64,000 nucleotides of DNA, taken from Asaia bogorensis NBRC 16594. GTDB lineage: Bacteria; Pseudomonadota; Alphaproteobacteria; Acetobacterales; Acetobacteraceae. The stretch lies in assembly GCF_001547995.1 (NCBI RefSeq), contig NZ_AP014690.1, positions 2,105,001 through 2,169,000 of the forward strand, read 5' to 3'. The translations under genes were made by a program, and so were the position numbers. The notes under the pieces were generated by a model. The model had not been told where the DNA came from. It worked only from the letters and a program-made list of their open reading frames with translations, and did not search any database. Of this stretch, positions 55,579 to 64,000 are shown one piece after another; the stretch's first letter is position 1; each line of letters begins with the position of its first letter.

Positions 55579-58326
55579 TCAGGCCAGACGGCCATGACAA
55601 TGCTTGAATTTCTTGCCCGACCCGCACGGGCAAGGCGCGTTGCGCGGGGTTTCCTGCGCATAGCTACCCTCGGCCTCGGGCACATTCATGCCCATGCCTG
55701 ACGGGGCCTGGAACATCCCGCCCGGCTGCATGCCTACCTGCCGCGGCTCAAGCCCGGCCGATGAGGCCCCCTCATCGGAGGACGCAAAGATCTGCTGCCC
55801 CTCGAAACCGGCATGACCATCGAAACCGGGGAACGGATCGGCCTGCTGGACCACCTCGATGCGCGACATGGTCGAGGTGGCGCGGATACGCATGTCGTCC
55901 AGCATGGCGGTAAAGAGCTGGAAAGCTTCGTGCTTGTATTCGTTGAGCGGGTCACGCTGACCGTAGGCGCGCAGGCCGATGCCCTGACGCAGCTGATCAA
56001 GCGCGTGAAGATGCTCTTTCCACACCCCGTCAAACGAGGTGAGCAGCACCTGCTTTTCGATATGACGCATGATCTCAGGCCCGATATTGGCCGAGCGTGC
56101 GGCCTGCGCCTGCGTAGCAGCCTCTTCCACACGCTGGATGATCAGATCGGCATCCATGCCGTCTTCCTTCGCCCAATCGCGAATCGGCAGGGTCAGGTTG
56201 AGCAGCGACAGCAGATCGGCTTCGAGCGCCTCGCTCTCCCACTGTTCGGCAAAGGCCTTCTCGGGCACGCGGGCATGGACCATCTCTTCGATGCTCTGCT
56301 CGCGCAGTTCCTGCAGGATACCCGATACATCGTCCATCGCCATGTATTCACGGCGCTGGGCATAAACCTCCTTGCGCTGATCGTTCATGACGTCGTCGTA
56401 TTTCAGGACGTTCTTGCGCATGTCGAAATTGCGCGCTTCAACCTTCTTCTGGGCACGCTCAAGCGCCTTGTTCAGCCAGGGATGAACAATGGCCTCGCCT
56501 TCCTTCATGCCCAGCTTGGTCCAGAACGCGCCCATGCGCTCGCCGCCATAGATGCGCATCAGGTCGTCTTCGAGCGACAGGAAGAAGCGTGATGCCCCCG
56601 GATCACCCTGACGGCCGGAACGGCCACGCAGCTGGTTGTCGATACGGCGGCTCTCATGGCGCTCGGTACCGATCACATACAGGCCGCCAAGCTCCTTGAC
56701 CTTGCCATGATTGACCGCGATTTCCTCACGCAGACGGAGGATCTCGGCTTCATGCGCTGCCTCATCCTCGATCTTCTCGAGGCTCTGGCGGATCAGCATA
56801 TCCAGATTGCCGCCGAGTTTGATGTCCGTACCACGTCCCGCCATGTTGGTGGCAATGGTGATGGCACCCGGCGCACCGGCCTGTGCCACGATCTGCGATT
56901 CCATTTCATGGAAGCGGGCGTTCAGTACGGAATGAGGGATTTTCTTGGAGCTGAGCAGGTTGGAAAGATGCTCGCTCTTTTCGATGGAGGTCGTCCCCAC
57001 CAGCACCGGCTGTCCTGATTTTGCAACGTCCTGAATCAGGTTCGCTACAGCCTCGAACTTCTCGCGGGCCGTGATGTAGACCTCGTCATCCGTATCCTTG
57101 CGCGCGACGGGGAGATTGGTGGGAATCTCGACCACATCGAGCTTGTAGATCTCGGCAAACTCGTCAGCTTCGGTCATGGCCGTGCCGGTCATGCCCGAAA
57201 GCTTGGGATAGAGACGGAAATAGTTCTGGAAGGTGATCGAGGCCAGCGTCTGGTTCTCAGGCTGGATCTCGACGTGTTCCTTGGCCTCAAGTGCCTGATG
57301 CAACCCGTCGGAATAACGACGGCCATCCATCATGCGGCCGGTGAACTCGTCGATGATGACCACCTTGCCGCTACGGACGATATATTCGACATCGCGGGCG
57401 AAAAGCGTGTGGGCACGCAGGGATTGCTGGACGTGGTGCATGACGGCGATGTTGTGCACGTCATAAAGGCCGCCCTCATGCAGGACGCCGGCCTCACGCA
57501 GCATTTCCTCGACCATGTCGGAGCCCTGTTCGGTCAGGATGACCGTACGCAGCTTCTCGTCCCGCTCGAAGGCCTCGGGATGCTTGACGAGCTGAACCAC
57601 CACGTCATCCACCCCGCGATACAGCTCGGAACTGTCATCAGCAGGGCCGGAGATGATGAGCGGTGTACGCGCCTCATCGATCAGGATGGAATCCACCTCA
57701 TCGACGATCGCATGATAGAAAGGACGCTGGACCATTTCTTCCAGCGTGTATTTCATGTTGTCGCGCAGATAATCGAAGCCGAATTCGTTGTTCGTGCCGT
57801 AGGTGATGTCCGACCCATAGGCAGCGCGGCGCTCATCGTCCGACAGATTGGGAATGATCACGCCCGTGGTCAGGCCGAGGAAGCTGTAGAGCTTGCTCAT
57901 CTCCTCGGCATCGCGCTTGGCAAGATAGTCGTTCACCGTCACGACGTGCACGCCCTTACCGGCCAGCGCACTGAGATAGACAGCAAGCGTCGCCACCAGC
58001 GTTTTGCCCTCACCCGTGCGCATCTCAGCGATACGGCCGGAATGAAGCACCATGCCGCCCACGAGCTGAACGTCGAAATGACGCATGCCGAGCACACGGC
58101 GCGATGCCTCGCGGCACACGGCGAAGGCCTCAGGCATGATCTTGTCGAGGCTCTCACCTCCGGCGATACGGCCCTTGAATTCCTCGGTCTTTGCGCGCAG
58201 TGCATCATCGTCGAGAGCCTGAATGGCAGGCTCAAGCGCGTTGATTTCAGGCAGGCGCTTCTGATAGCCCTTCAGTGAGCGATCATTGGCGGTGCCGAAC
58301 ATGGCGCGGGCAATACGAGCGAACAT
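55579..58326 (-). CDS. secA: preprotein translocase ATPase SecA
   Basis: Motor that drives secretory proteins through SecYEG. 915 residues: Walker A in [34 protein letters not shown], the preprotein cross-linking region, [20 protein letters not shown], the [13 protein letters not shown] motif, the helical wing, and a C-terminal zinc/SecB site [18 protein letters not shown] precedes the ATG. It is divergent from the parvulin gene, which encodes one of its export substrates. Confidence 0.98.
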   Translation of the reverse strand: MFARIARAMFGTANDRSLKGYQKRLPEINALEPAIQALDDDALRAKTEEFKGRIAGGESLDKIMPEAFAVCREASRRVLGMRHFDVQLVGGMVLHSGRIAEMRTGEGKTLVATLAVYLSALAGKGVHVVTVNDYLAKRDAEEMSKLYSFLGLTTGVIIPNLSDDERRAAYGSDITYGTNNEFGFDYLRDNMKYTLEEMVQRPFYHAIVDEVDSILIDEARTPLIISGPADDSSELYRGVDDVVVQLVKHPEAFERDEKLRTVILTEQGSDMVEEMLREAGVLHEGGLYDVHNIAVMHHVQQSLRAHTLFARDVEYIVRSGKVVIIDEFTGRMMDGRRYSDGLHQALEAKEHVEIQPENQTLASITFQNYFRLYPKLSGMTGTAMTEADEFAEIYKLDVVEIPTNLPVARKDTDDEVYITAREKFEAVANLIQDVAKSGQPVLVGTTSIEKSEHLSNLLSSKKIPHSVLNARFHEMESQIVAQAGAPGAITIATNMAGRGTDIKLGGNLDMLIRQSLEKIEDEAAHEAEILRLREEIAVNHGKVKELGGLYVIGTERHESRRIDNQLRGRSGRQGDPGASRFFLSLEDDLMRIYGGERMGAFWTKLGMKEGEAIVHPWLNKALERAQKKVEARNFDMRKNVLKYDDVMNDQRKEVYAQRREYMAMDDVSGILQELREQSIEEMVHARVPEKAFAEQWESEALEADLLSLLNLTLPIRDWAKEDGMDADLIIQRVEEAATQAQAARSANIGPEIMRHIEKQVLLTSFDGVWKEHLHALDQLRQGIGLRAYGQRDPLNEYKHEAFQLFTAMLDDMRIRATSTMSRIEVVQQADPFPGFDGHAGFEGQQIFASSDEGASSAGLEPRQVGMQPGGMFQAPSGMGMNVPEAEGSYAQETPRNAPCPCGSGKKFKHCHGRLA

Positions 58327-58688
58327 GACTGTCCTTCTGGCGAACTGGTCCGCTAGAAGCAGGACCGCGAACTGGAGTGCGGATCATCCCGACCCGCCTG
58401 CACCGATGAATTCGCCCGGTTGAGAGGCGGCGATCGGTCAAGGCGGTCACGCGAAACATCCGCCGAAGCCGGATCGGGATTGTCCACGCGGGAAATGAGA
58501 TAAGGCGCGCCCTTGCCCCGGTCAACCGAGCAGCATGGCGTTCAGCGTTGCTCAAAGCCCCGCAACGCACGTTTTCTTCATGCAGAGCGCTATCAAAACC
58601 CGATATCGCGCCCCTGTCGGCCTTGCCGAGCGCCCAAGCCTGCGCCATGCTGGACAAAGTTCCACGAGTTTTTCGAGGTTATTTCTCC
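58327..58688. other. divergent promoter region between secA and the parvulin gene
   Basis: 362 bases. I see no gene, secM-like leader or riboswitch fold that I could defend. An upstream extension of the parvulin frame to 58548 has no signal-peptide character and is discounted. Confidence 0.45.
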
Positions 58689-59609
58689 ATGCGGCTTACC
58701 CGCCCGGCCCTTTTCTGCGCCGCTCTCATCTCCGGCACGACTCTGGCGGCTCCGGCTTTCGCAGCCCCTGCCCCTGCCGCCCCGGCGAATGCGGCTCCGG
58801 CCGCTGCCCCGGCTGCCCCTGCCGATGCCAACCCGCTGATTGCCTCTGTCAATGGACAGAAGATCTATCTGGATGACGTCAAGCACGCTGCTGCCAGCCT
58901 GCCCCCGCAGGCGCGCCAGCTGCCGCCGAACACGCTGGTCAACATTCTGCTGAACCAGCTGGTCAGCCAGAAGGCCATTCAGATCGACGCACTCAAGGAA
59001 GGCCTCGACAAGAAGCCGGACGTGAAGGCCCAGATGCAGGATGCCGCCGACAACGCGCTGCAGAATGCCTATCTGCAGGAAAAGGTTGCGCCGCTGGTGA
59101 CGGAAGACGCCATCAAGCAGGCCTATCAGGCGAATTACGCCTCCAAGAAGGGTGAGCAGGAAATCCATGCCCGCCATATTCTTGTGGCCGATGAAGCAAC
59201 CGCGAAGGACGTGATCAAACAGCTCGACAAGGGCGCAAAGTTCGAGGATCTCGCCAAGAAGCTCTCGACCGACAAGGGATCGGGCGCAAGCGGCGGTGAT
59301 CTTGGCTGGTTCAAGAAAGACGACATGCTGCCGGAATTCTCGAAGGCCGCTTTCGCCATGAAGCCCGGCACGATCAGCCAGACCCCGGTCAAGACCCAGT
59401 ATGGCTGGCACGTCATTCAGGTTCTGGCCTCACGCGAAGCTCCTGTGCCGCCGCTGGACCAGGTGCATGACGAAATCCGTCAGCAGCTGATCCGTGACAA
59501 CGTGCGCAAGATCGTCGATGACGCGCAGAAGAAGGTCAAGATCGTGCGCTACGACGCCCAGGGCAAGCCCATCAGCGATGCCCCGGTTGCAGCCCCGGCG
59601 AAGAAGTAA
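58689..59609 (+). CDS. periplasmic PpiC-type peptidyl-prolyl isomerase
   Basis: 306 residues: signal peptide (cleavage near A25), an Ala/Pro-rich linker, a SurA-like N-terminal helical domain (VNGQKIYLDDVKHAAASL, NILLNQLVSQKAIQIDA), one parvulin domain (about 180-265; EIHARHILVADEATAKDVI, LSTDKGSGASGGDLGWFKKDDM, TQYGWHVIQVL) and a C-terminal helix with an Ala/Pro/Lys tail. It should help fold exported proteins such as outer membrane barrels. The start at 58689 begins the signal peptide; GAGG lies ten bases upstream. Confidence 0.92.
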   Translation: MRLTRPALFCAALISGTTLAAPAFAAPAPAAPANAAPAAAPAAPADANPLIASVNGQKIYLDDVKHAAASLPPQARQLPPNTLVNILLNQLVSQKAIQIDALKEGLDKKPDVKAQMQDAADNALQNAYLQEKVAPLVTEDAIKQAYQANYASKKGEQEIHARHILVADEATAKDVIKQLDKGAKFEDLAKKLSTDKGSGASGGDLGWFKKDDMLPEFSKAAFAMKPGTISQTPVKTQYGWHVIQVLASREAPVPPLDQVHDEIRQQLIRDNVRKIVDDAQKKVKIVRYDAQGKPISDAPVAAPAKK

Positions 59610-59622
59610 TCGCCACATGGAG

Positions 59623-59645
59623 GTGAGCATCTAACGCTCACTTTT
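59623..59645 (+). terminator. terminator of the parvulin gene
   Basis: GTGAGC (59623-59628) pairs with GCTCAC (59636-59641) around a seven-base loop and is followed by TTTT. Confidence 0.75.
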
Positions 59646-59748
59646 CACTCAGAATTCCGGTCTTTTCGCCCCATTGCGGGGCGGGGGGCTGGACCTGAGC
59701 CCCAAGCCGTGCATCCTCTTTCCGACGTTTAAAGCTCGGAGACAGATC

Positions 59749-60984
59749 ATGGCAAAAGCCCTCCCCCGCTCCCCCCTCGCCCAACCCCTGCCGCGCCTTC
59801 TGCCGGTGGCTGGTGTCAGGCTGGGCGCTGTTGCCGCGCAGATCCGCTACAAGGATCGCACTGACCTCATGATGATGGAGTTCGTGCCTGGCACAACGGC
59901 GGCGGGCGTGTTCACGCGCAGCAAATGCCCTGGCGCTCCCATCGACTGGAGCCGTGCAGCTCTGGCGCAGGGCAAGGCGCGTGCGCTGGTGGTGAATTCG
60001 GGCAATGCCAATGTCTTTACCGGCCGCGCGGGCGTGATCGCCACGCAAATCTCGGCGGCCGCCGCTGCGCGTGTCGTGCATTGTCCAGCAACAGAGGTAT
60101 TTCTTGCTTCGACCGGCGTCATTGGCGAGCCACTCGACGCCGAGCGCATCAGTGATGCGATGCCTCAGCTCTATGAGGCGCTTTCGCCCGAAGGCTGGGA
60201 AGACGCCGCCCGCGCCATCATGACCACCGACACCTTCCCCAAGGCTGCCACGAGGCAGGTCGAGATCGGGGGCAAGACCGTCACCCTGCAGGGCATTGCC
60301 AAAGGCAGCGGCATGATCGCACCCGACATGGCCACCATGCTGGGCTTTGTGGTGACCGATGCCGCGATTTCCCATGATGTGCTGCAATCGCTCCTGCGCG
60401 AGGGCACAGAACGCAGCTTCAATGCCATTACGGTCGATTCCGACACATCAACGTCCGACATGGTGCTGGTTTTCGCCACGGCGCAGGCCGGCCATGACGA
60501 GATCACGTCCCTGACCGATCCAGCACTGGCGGCTTTTCGTGAAGCCCTCGATTCTCTGCTGCTCGAACTGGCCCTGATGGTCGTTCGTGACGGTGAAGGG
60601 GCAACGAAGATGTTCACGGTGCGTGTCAGCGGCGCCGTCTCGGACGAATCGGCCAAGAAGATCGCGCTCGCCGTTGGCAACTCCCCGCTGGTCAAGACGG
60701 CTATTGCCGGTGAGGACGCGAACTGGGGCCGCGTCGTCATGGCTGTTGGCAAGAGCGGTGAGCCAGCCAATCGCGATACGCTCTCGGTCGCCATCGGCAA
60801 TGTCTGGATCGCCCGACAGGGAACGGTTGTCGAAGGCTATGATGAAACCCCCGTGGTGGCCCATATGAAGGGTCAGGACATCGATATCCAGATTGATCTC
60901 GGGCTGGCCAATGGCCACGCACAGATCTGGAGCTGTGATCTTACCCACGGTTATATCGACATCAACGGCTCCTACCGGAGCTGA
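59749..60984 (+). CDS. argJ: bifunctional ornithine acetyltransferase / N-acetylglutamate synthase
   Basis: Recycles the acetyl group from N-acetylornithine to glutamate in arginine synthesis. 411 residues. The precursor cuts itself before the nucleophile Thr: here A195-T196 in KGSGMIAPDMATML. VVNSGNANVFTG, the oxyanion region STGVIGEPL and the C-terminal LGLANGHAQIWSCDLTHGYIDINGSYRS are intact. GGAGA seven bases upstream of 59749 sets the start. Confidence 0.96.
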   Translation: MAKALPRSPLAQPLPRLLPVAGVRLGAVAAQIRYKDRTDLMMMEFVPGTTAAGVFTRSKCPGAPIDWSRAALAQGKARALVVNSGNANVFTGRAGVIATQISAAAAARVVHCPATEVFLASTGVIGEPLDAERISDAMPQLYEALSPEGWEDAARAIMTTDTFPKAATRQVEIGGKTVTLQGIAKGSGMIAPDMATMLGFVVTDAAISHDVLQSLLREGTERSFNAITVDSDTSTSDMVLVFATAQAGHDEITSLTDPALAAFREALDSLLLELALMVVRDGEGATKMFTVRVSGAVSDESAKKIALAVGNSPLVKTAIAGEDANWGRVVMAVGKSGEPANRDTLSVAIGNVWIARQGTVVEGYDETPVVAHMKGQDIDIQIDLGLANGHAQIWSCDLTHGYIDINGSYRS

Positions 60985-61346
60985 ACCACGACCGCTGGGC
61001 CCGCCAACCGGGCCCAGCATGGCGGCCTTCGCTCTAGCGATCCTCTTCTGCGTGACCGCTGGAGCCCGAGCGCTTAGGCGCTCCCCTCCCTTTCCCGAAT
61101 CCAGCGGGCAGACTTCTCTTCAACAGCGTCTGCGTCCGTTCTCTGTGCCTTCGTGCGGCATTGCGCCTCATCCTTTTCTGATTTAGTACCGTAGTCGTCC
61201 TTTTTTGATCGCTGCGACGCATCTCGCGTCTGGACGACCGCGTTGATTGCTCCCACATTATGAGTTGAGAGCGAGACGCGCTCACAACAAGAGCAATCAT
61301 ATCAGTGTCGTAATTCCTGCCCGGACGACACTGCGGAGGAAACTTC
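60985..61346. other. intergenic region before the NDH-2 gene
   Basis: 362 bases. Besides the argJ hairpin, there is a minus-strand frame of about 88 codons (61034-61300) with an extremely Arg-rich product and no ribosome site, which I do not accept as a gene. The plus-strand promoter of the next gene should lie in the last 100 bases. Confidence 0.45.
60994..61018 (+). terminator. hairpin after argJ
   Basis: A perfect 10-base stem GCTGGGCCCG/CGGGCCCAGC with a five-base loop lies ten bases after the argJ stop. No T run follows, so efficiency is uncertain. Confidence 0.6.
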
Positions 61347-62582
61347 ATGGCTAATGGATTTCGCGTGGTCATCATCGGCGGCGGTGTTGCCGGGATGGAA
61401 ACAGCGATGACCCTCGGTCGCGGCCGCCATCGCAACATCGAAACCACGCTGATCGACAAGGGCGCCGTCCATTACTGGAAACCCATGCTGCACGAATTTG
61501 CAGCGGGTACGGGTGAGGAAACGCGGGATTGTACGACCTTTGTGGAGGCCAGCCGCCGTTTCGGCTTCCGCTTCATCCAGAGTTCGCTGAGCAGCGTTGA
61601 TCGAGAGAAGCACGAGATACGCCTCGCGAATGACGAGATCGTACCCTACGACATGCTGGTGGTCTCACTTGGCTCGCGCTCGAATGATTTCGGCATTACG
61701 GGCGTTATGGCCAATTGCACCTTTATCGATTCACTGCCGGATGCAAGCTCGTTCCATGAGAAATTCCGGGCAGCTTTCCGTGATGCAGCGGCTAGCAACC
61801 GCAAGCTTGAAGTCGGTATTGTCGGCGGTGGCGCAACCGGCACGCAGCTCGCCGCCGAATTGTGCAGCGCCATCGATCTCGCTCCCGGTTATGGCAAGGA
61901 TGCAAGACGCAACGTGCTGCGCCTCTCCCTGATCGAGACGGGCAAGCGTATTCTCCCCGCCTTCCCCGAGCGCGTTTCGAACGATGCGCGCAAGCAGCTC
62001 GAGGCTCTGGGCGTGTCCGTTCTGACCGAGGCCATGGTGACTTCAGTGGATGAGGAAGGGTTTCACCTCAAGGACGGGCGCGTCATCCCGGCCTCGCTGC
62101 GTGTATGGGCTGCCGGTGTGCGCGCCAGTGCTGCAACCGAACTGTTCGAGGGGCTGGAAATCGCCCGTGGCGGCCAGCTTGTCGTGAACCATCACATGCA
62201 GTCCACGAGCGATACGTCGATTTTTGCCCTGGGCGACTGCGCGCGTATCAACGACGCACCGCTTCCCGCCACAGCCCAGGTTGCGCGCCAGCAGGGCATC
62301 TATCTTGGCCGCGCCATACCGGTCATCGCTCAGGGACGCGAGCCCTCGACATTTGTTTACCGCGACCGTGGTGCGGTCGTGTCTCTGGGAGACTATAACG
62401 GGTGGGGCATGGTTGGTGCCTCGACGAGTTTCGGTGGCGGCTTCCTGCGTGGCCTCGCCCCGAGATGGCTTCATGATCTGATCTTCCGTCAGCATCAGAT
62501 TGGCGTCATGGGGCTGGCCCGCGGAACGGCTGCCTTCCTCAAGGCTCATCTGAACCCGACCCGCCCACGTCTGGACCAATAA
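61347..62582 (+). CDS. ndh: type II NADH:quinone oxidoreductase
   Basis: Peripheral membrane flavoenzyme that passes electrons from NADH to ubiquinone without pumping protons. 411 residues with two dinucleotide motifs: FAD-binding VVIIGGGVAGMETAM near the start and NAD-binding VGIVGGGATGTQLAAEL (about 155-171), plus FALGDCARIN for the flavin and a C-terminal amphipathic part for membrane contact. In acetic acid bacteria NDH-2 is important for fast NADH reoxidation. GGAGGAAACTTC before the ATG is a strong ribosome site. Confidence 0.93.
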   Translation: MANGFRVVIIGGGVAGMETAMTLGRGRHRNIETTLIDKGAVHYWKPMLHEFAAGTGEETRDCTTFVEASRRFGFRFIQSSLSSVDREKHEIRLANDEIVPYDMLVVSLGSRSNDFGITGVMANCTFIDSLPDASSFHEKFRAAFRDAAASNRKLEVGIVGGGATGTQLAAELCSAIDLAPGYGKDARRNVLRLSLIETGKRILPAFPERVSNDARKQLEALGVSVLTEAMVTSVDEEGFHLKDGRVIPASLRVWAAGVRASAATELFEGLEIARGGQLVVNHHMQSTSDTSIFALGDCARINDAPLPATAQVARQQGIYLGRAIPVIAQGREPSTFVYRDRGAVVSLGDYNGWGMVGASTSFGGGFLRGLAPRWLHDLIFRQHQIGVMGLARGTAAFLKAHLNPTRPRLDQ

Positions 62583-62608
62583 CACCCGATCAACGGTAGT
62601 CTCAATTC

Positions 62609-63367
62609 ATGCCCCTGCAACGGTCACAGCCCCTCCCCCCCGCCGAGGCACAACGCCTTGATGATATGGTCGCCACGCTGCAGGCGCGTGGCTTTGCCTT
62701 CGAGCGTGGGCCCGACATGCGCTCCTTCCTCAAGTCTTTCGGTTTCGAGGACTGGGAGCGCTTTGCCGAAAGCTGGAACCGGCTGGGGCTCGACCGGTAC
62801 ATGGCGGATGGCGGGCGCTATCGCAAACGGCGTTACGCCACCTATGCCTTGGCAGGTGGGCGTATCGACCGCAAGCGTCATCAGCCCCACTATCAGAGCC
62901 GCGATTACAATCTGCTCAATGGTGGGATCGAGCGCTGGTTTGGCCCGATCGAGGACGCCATCGCCTCGCATCCGGTCATGCTTTCCATTCTCAATGCCGC
63001 CCATCTTCTGGCATTGCGTATGACGCCGGCCTCGACCCAACCCGATAGCTGGCATGCGGAAGTGCATCAGTTCCGTATCGAGGCTCAGGCTGGCAGCCAG
63101 GGCCGCCCCACGCCGGAGGGGATGCATCGTGATGGTGTGGACTGGGTTTTCGTTCTGATGGTCAGTCGCGAAAATGTCGCCTCCGGCGTTACGACGATCC
63201 ACGACGATCATCGTCAGGAAGTCGGTTCGTTCACGCTCGAGTCCCCCCTCGACACGGCTCTGGTCGATGACCATCGTGTGTACCACGGGGTCACCCCCGT
63301 CGAGCCAATCGACCCCGCCCGCCCGGCCTATCGCGATGTACTGGTCGTTACGCTCAGACATGCGTAA
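62609..63367 (+). CDS. 2OG-Fe dioxygenase family protein
   Basis: 252 residues of the 2-oxoglutarate/Fe(II) dioxygenase family that includes free L-isoleucine hydroxylases. The iron site can be read as H173-x-D175 in GMHRDGVDWVF and H226 in VYHGVTP, and an Arg of YRDVLVVTLR near the end probably holds 2-oxoglutarate. The N-terminal half carries family segments (FLKSFGFEDWERFAESWNR, YRKRRYATY). A free amino acid is a likely substrate by family, but unproven. It lies 26 bases after ndh and may share its transcript. Confidence 0.85.
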   Translation: MPLQRSQPLPPAEAQRLDDMVATLQARGFAFERGPDMRSFLKSFGFEDWERFAESWNRLGLDRYMADGGRYRKRRYATYALAGGRIDRKRHQPHYQSRDYNLLNGGIERWFGPIEDAIASHPVMLSILNAAHLLALRMTPASTQPDSWHAEVHQFRIEAQAGSQGRPTPEGMHRDGVDWVFVLMVSRENVASGVTTIHDDHRQEVGSFTLESPLDTALVDDHRVYHGVTPVEPIDPARPAYRDVLVVTLRHA

Positions 63368-63411
63368 TAAACCGGCGTGAAAGAACGGCCCCTGCGATTC
63401 GTGCGGGCAAA

Positions 63412-63990
63412 ATGAAAGACAATCCGATGCGTTTTCGTGTGGTATTGGCGGGTATTGCCATCACAGGCCTTATGGCAGCACCTGCCCTGGCCCGGACGCA
63501 TCAGAAGTCGGCCCCATCAGGCAATGGGCCGCGTCCAGTCATTCTCACGGCGCAGCCTGGTACCAATCTCGATCAGGAGGCCCGTCAACTGAGCGCGGGC
63601 GATCTGGCCGATGCCGCCAAACATGATGATCAGCCTGTCGTTCTGGTTGCCTCGGCCCCGCTCTCGACAGACCGGGGCGATATGGCACTTTTCGTGCAAC
63701 TGCAATCCGCCCGCCTTTGCGGTTCGGCGGGCTGTTCCACTTCGGTCTATCTGCGTCACAAGGGTGGCTGGAAGCTTGTGCTCGACTCGGTAAGCGGGGC
63801 CATATCTGTCTTGTCGAGCCGTCACAACGGCATGCATGATCTGCTGATCGACAAGAACGATCGCTGGACCTGGAATGGAACAGCCTATCAGGACGGTGCG
63901 CCCGTCACGGCGCCGGCACCGCAAAAGGCGAACAAAGACAGCAAGGACAAGGGTGAGGAGACCCCGAAGAAAAAGCTTCTTCGCGGGTAG
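63412..63990 (+). CDS. secreted protein of unknown function
   Basis: 192 residues with a signal peptide (cleavage near A27, APALA). The mature protein has a region of beta-strands with a Cys pair (RLCGSAGCSTSVYL) that may form a disulfide, a repeated Trp/Gly pattern (HKGGWKLVLDSVSG, DRWTWNGTAYQDG) and a Lys-rich disordered tail. I do not recognise a family. ATG codons at 63412 and 63427 are both possible starts; the second begins directly at the basic n-region. It lies 44 bases after the dioxygenase gene. Confidence 0.7.
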   Translation: MKDNPMRFRVVLAGIAITGLMAAPALARTHQKSAPSGNGPRPVILTAQPGTNLDQEARQLSAGDLADAAKHDDQPVVLVASAPLSTDRGDMALFVQLQSARLCGSAGCSTSVYLRHKGGWKLVLDSVSGAISVLSSRHNGMHDLLIDKNDRWTWNGTAYQDGAPVTAPAPQKANKDSKDKGEETPKKKLLRG

Positions 63991-64000
63991 TCTCAGCACC

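Noticed and set aside
57274-58278. Plus-strand frame of 334 codons opposite secA
   Set aside because: SecA motifs cover the stretch on the minus strand. The antisense product is a typical composition artefact.
61034-61300. 88-codon, very Arg-rich minus-strand frame between argJ and ndh
   Set aside because: No ribosome site, no family, and it begins beside the ndh promoter. Conservation in relatives would be needed to accept it.

Overview
The window reads as a contiguous piece of the chromosome of an acetic acid bacterium (Acetobacteraceae, Alphaproteobacteria). The basis is mixed. I see a fused transaldolase/glucose-6-phosphate isomerase inside an almost complete pentose phosphate gene block, a short-form 6-phosphogluconate dehydrogenase, a type II NADH dehydrogenase, a CtrA-family regulator, and the ruvCAB-ybgC-tolQRAB-pal-cpoB-tilS-ftsH-glmM order. 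These are known together from relatives of Gluconobacter, Acetobacter and Asaia. The genus is inference. I support 57 protein genes. I see no rRNA, tRNA, insertion sequence, prophage or CRISPR array.

Layout. 1-6.4 kb: a TonB-dependent receptor cut by the window edge, a Rieske oxygenase translationally coupled to a GNAT-Nudix fusion, a gluconolactonase-type SMP-30 protein and a MoaB/CinA-type protein. 6.4-15.6 kb: accA-xerD, a fused shikimate kinase/3-dehydroquinate synthase, an OmpA porin, a 47-residue membrane protein, prfC, rpsD and a Kbp-like BON-LysM protein. 15.6-22.3 kb: a MATE exporter divergent from cysS-trmJ-glyoxalase, then an MFS transporter and a DUF4349 lipoprotein.

22.5-33.5 kb is the central carbon block, all on the minus strand in the order tkt, tal-pgi, gnd, zwf, HAD phosphatase, pgl, rpiA, gntK. 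It covers the oxidative and most of the non-oxidative pentose phosphate pathway plus entry of gluconate. Strong terminators after tkt, tal-pgi and gnd split it into several transcription units. A 1.4 kb stretch without a recognisable gene lies upstream of tkt.

34.9-40.9 kb: an ankyrin protein coupled to hisC, an M29 aminopeptidase with a coupled secreted protein, three small unknown genes, and a CtrA-family response regulator. CtrA carries Glu instead of Asp at the phosphoacceptor position 51 and has a promoter region rich in TTAA and GANTC motifs. This is the most unusual observation in the window.

40.9-58.3 kb (minus strand): secA, yebC, ruvCAB, ybgC, tolQRAB, pal, cpoB, tilS, ftsH, glmM and thiD: protein export, recombination, envelope integrity and cell wall precursor supply. 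58.7-64 kb (plus strand): a periplasmic parvulin, argJ, NDH-2, a 2OG-Fe dioxygenase and a secreted protein of unknown function.
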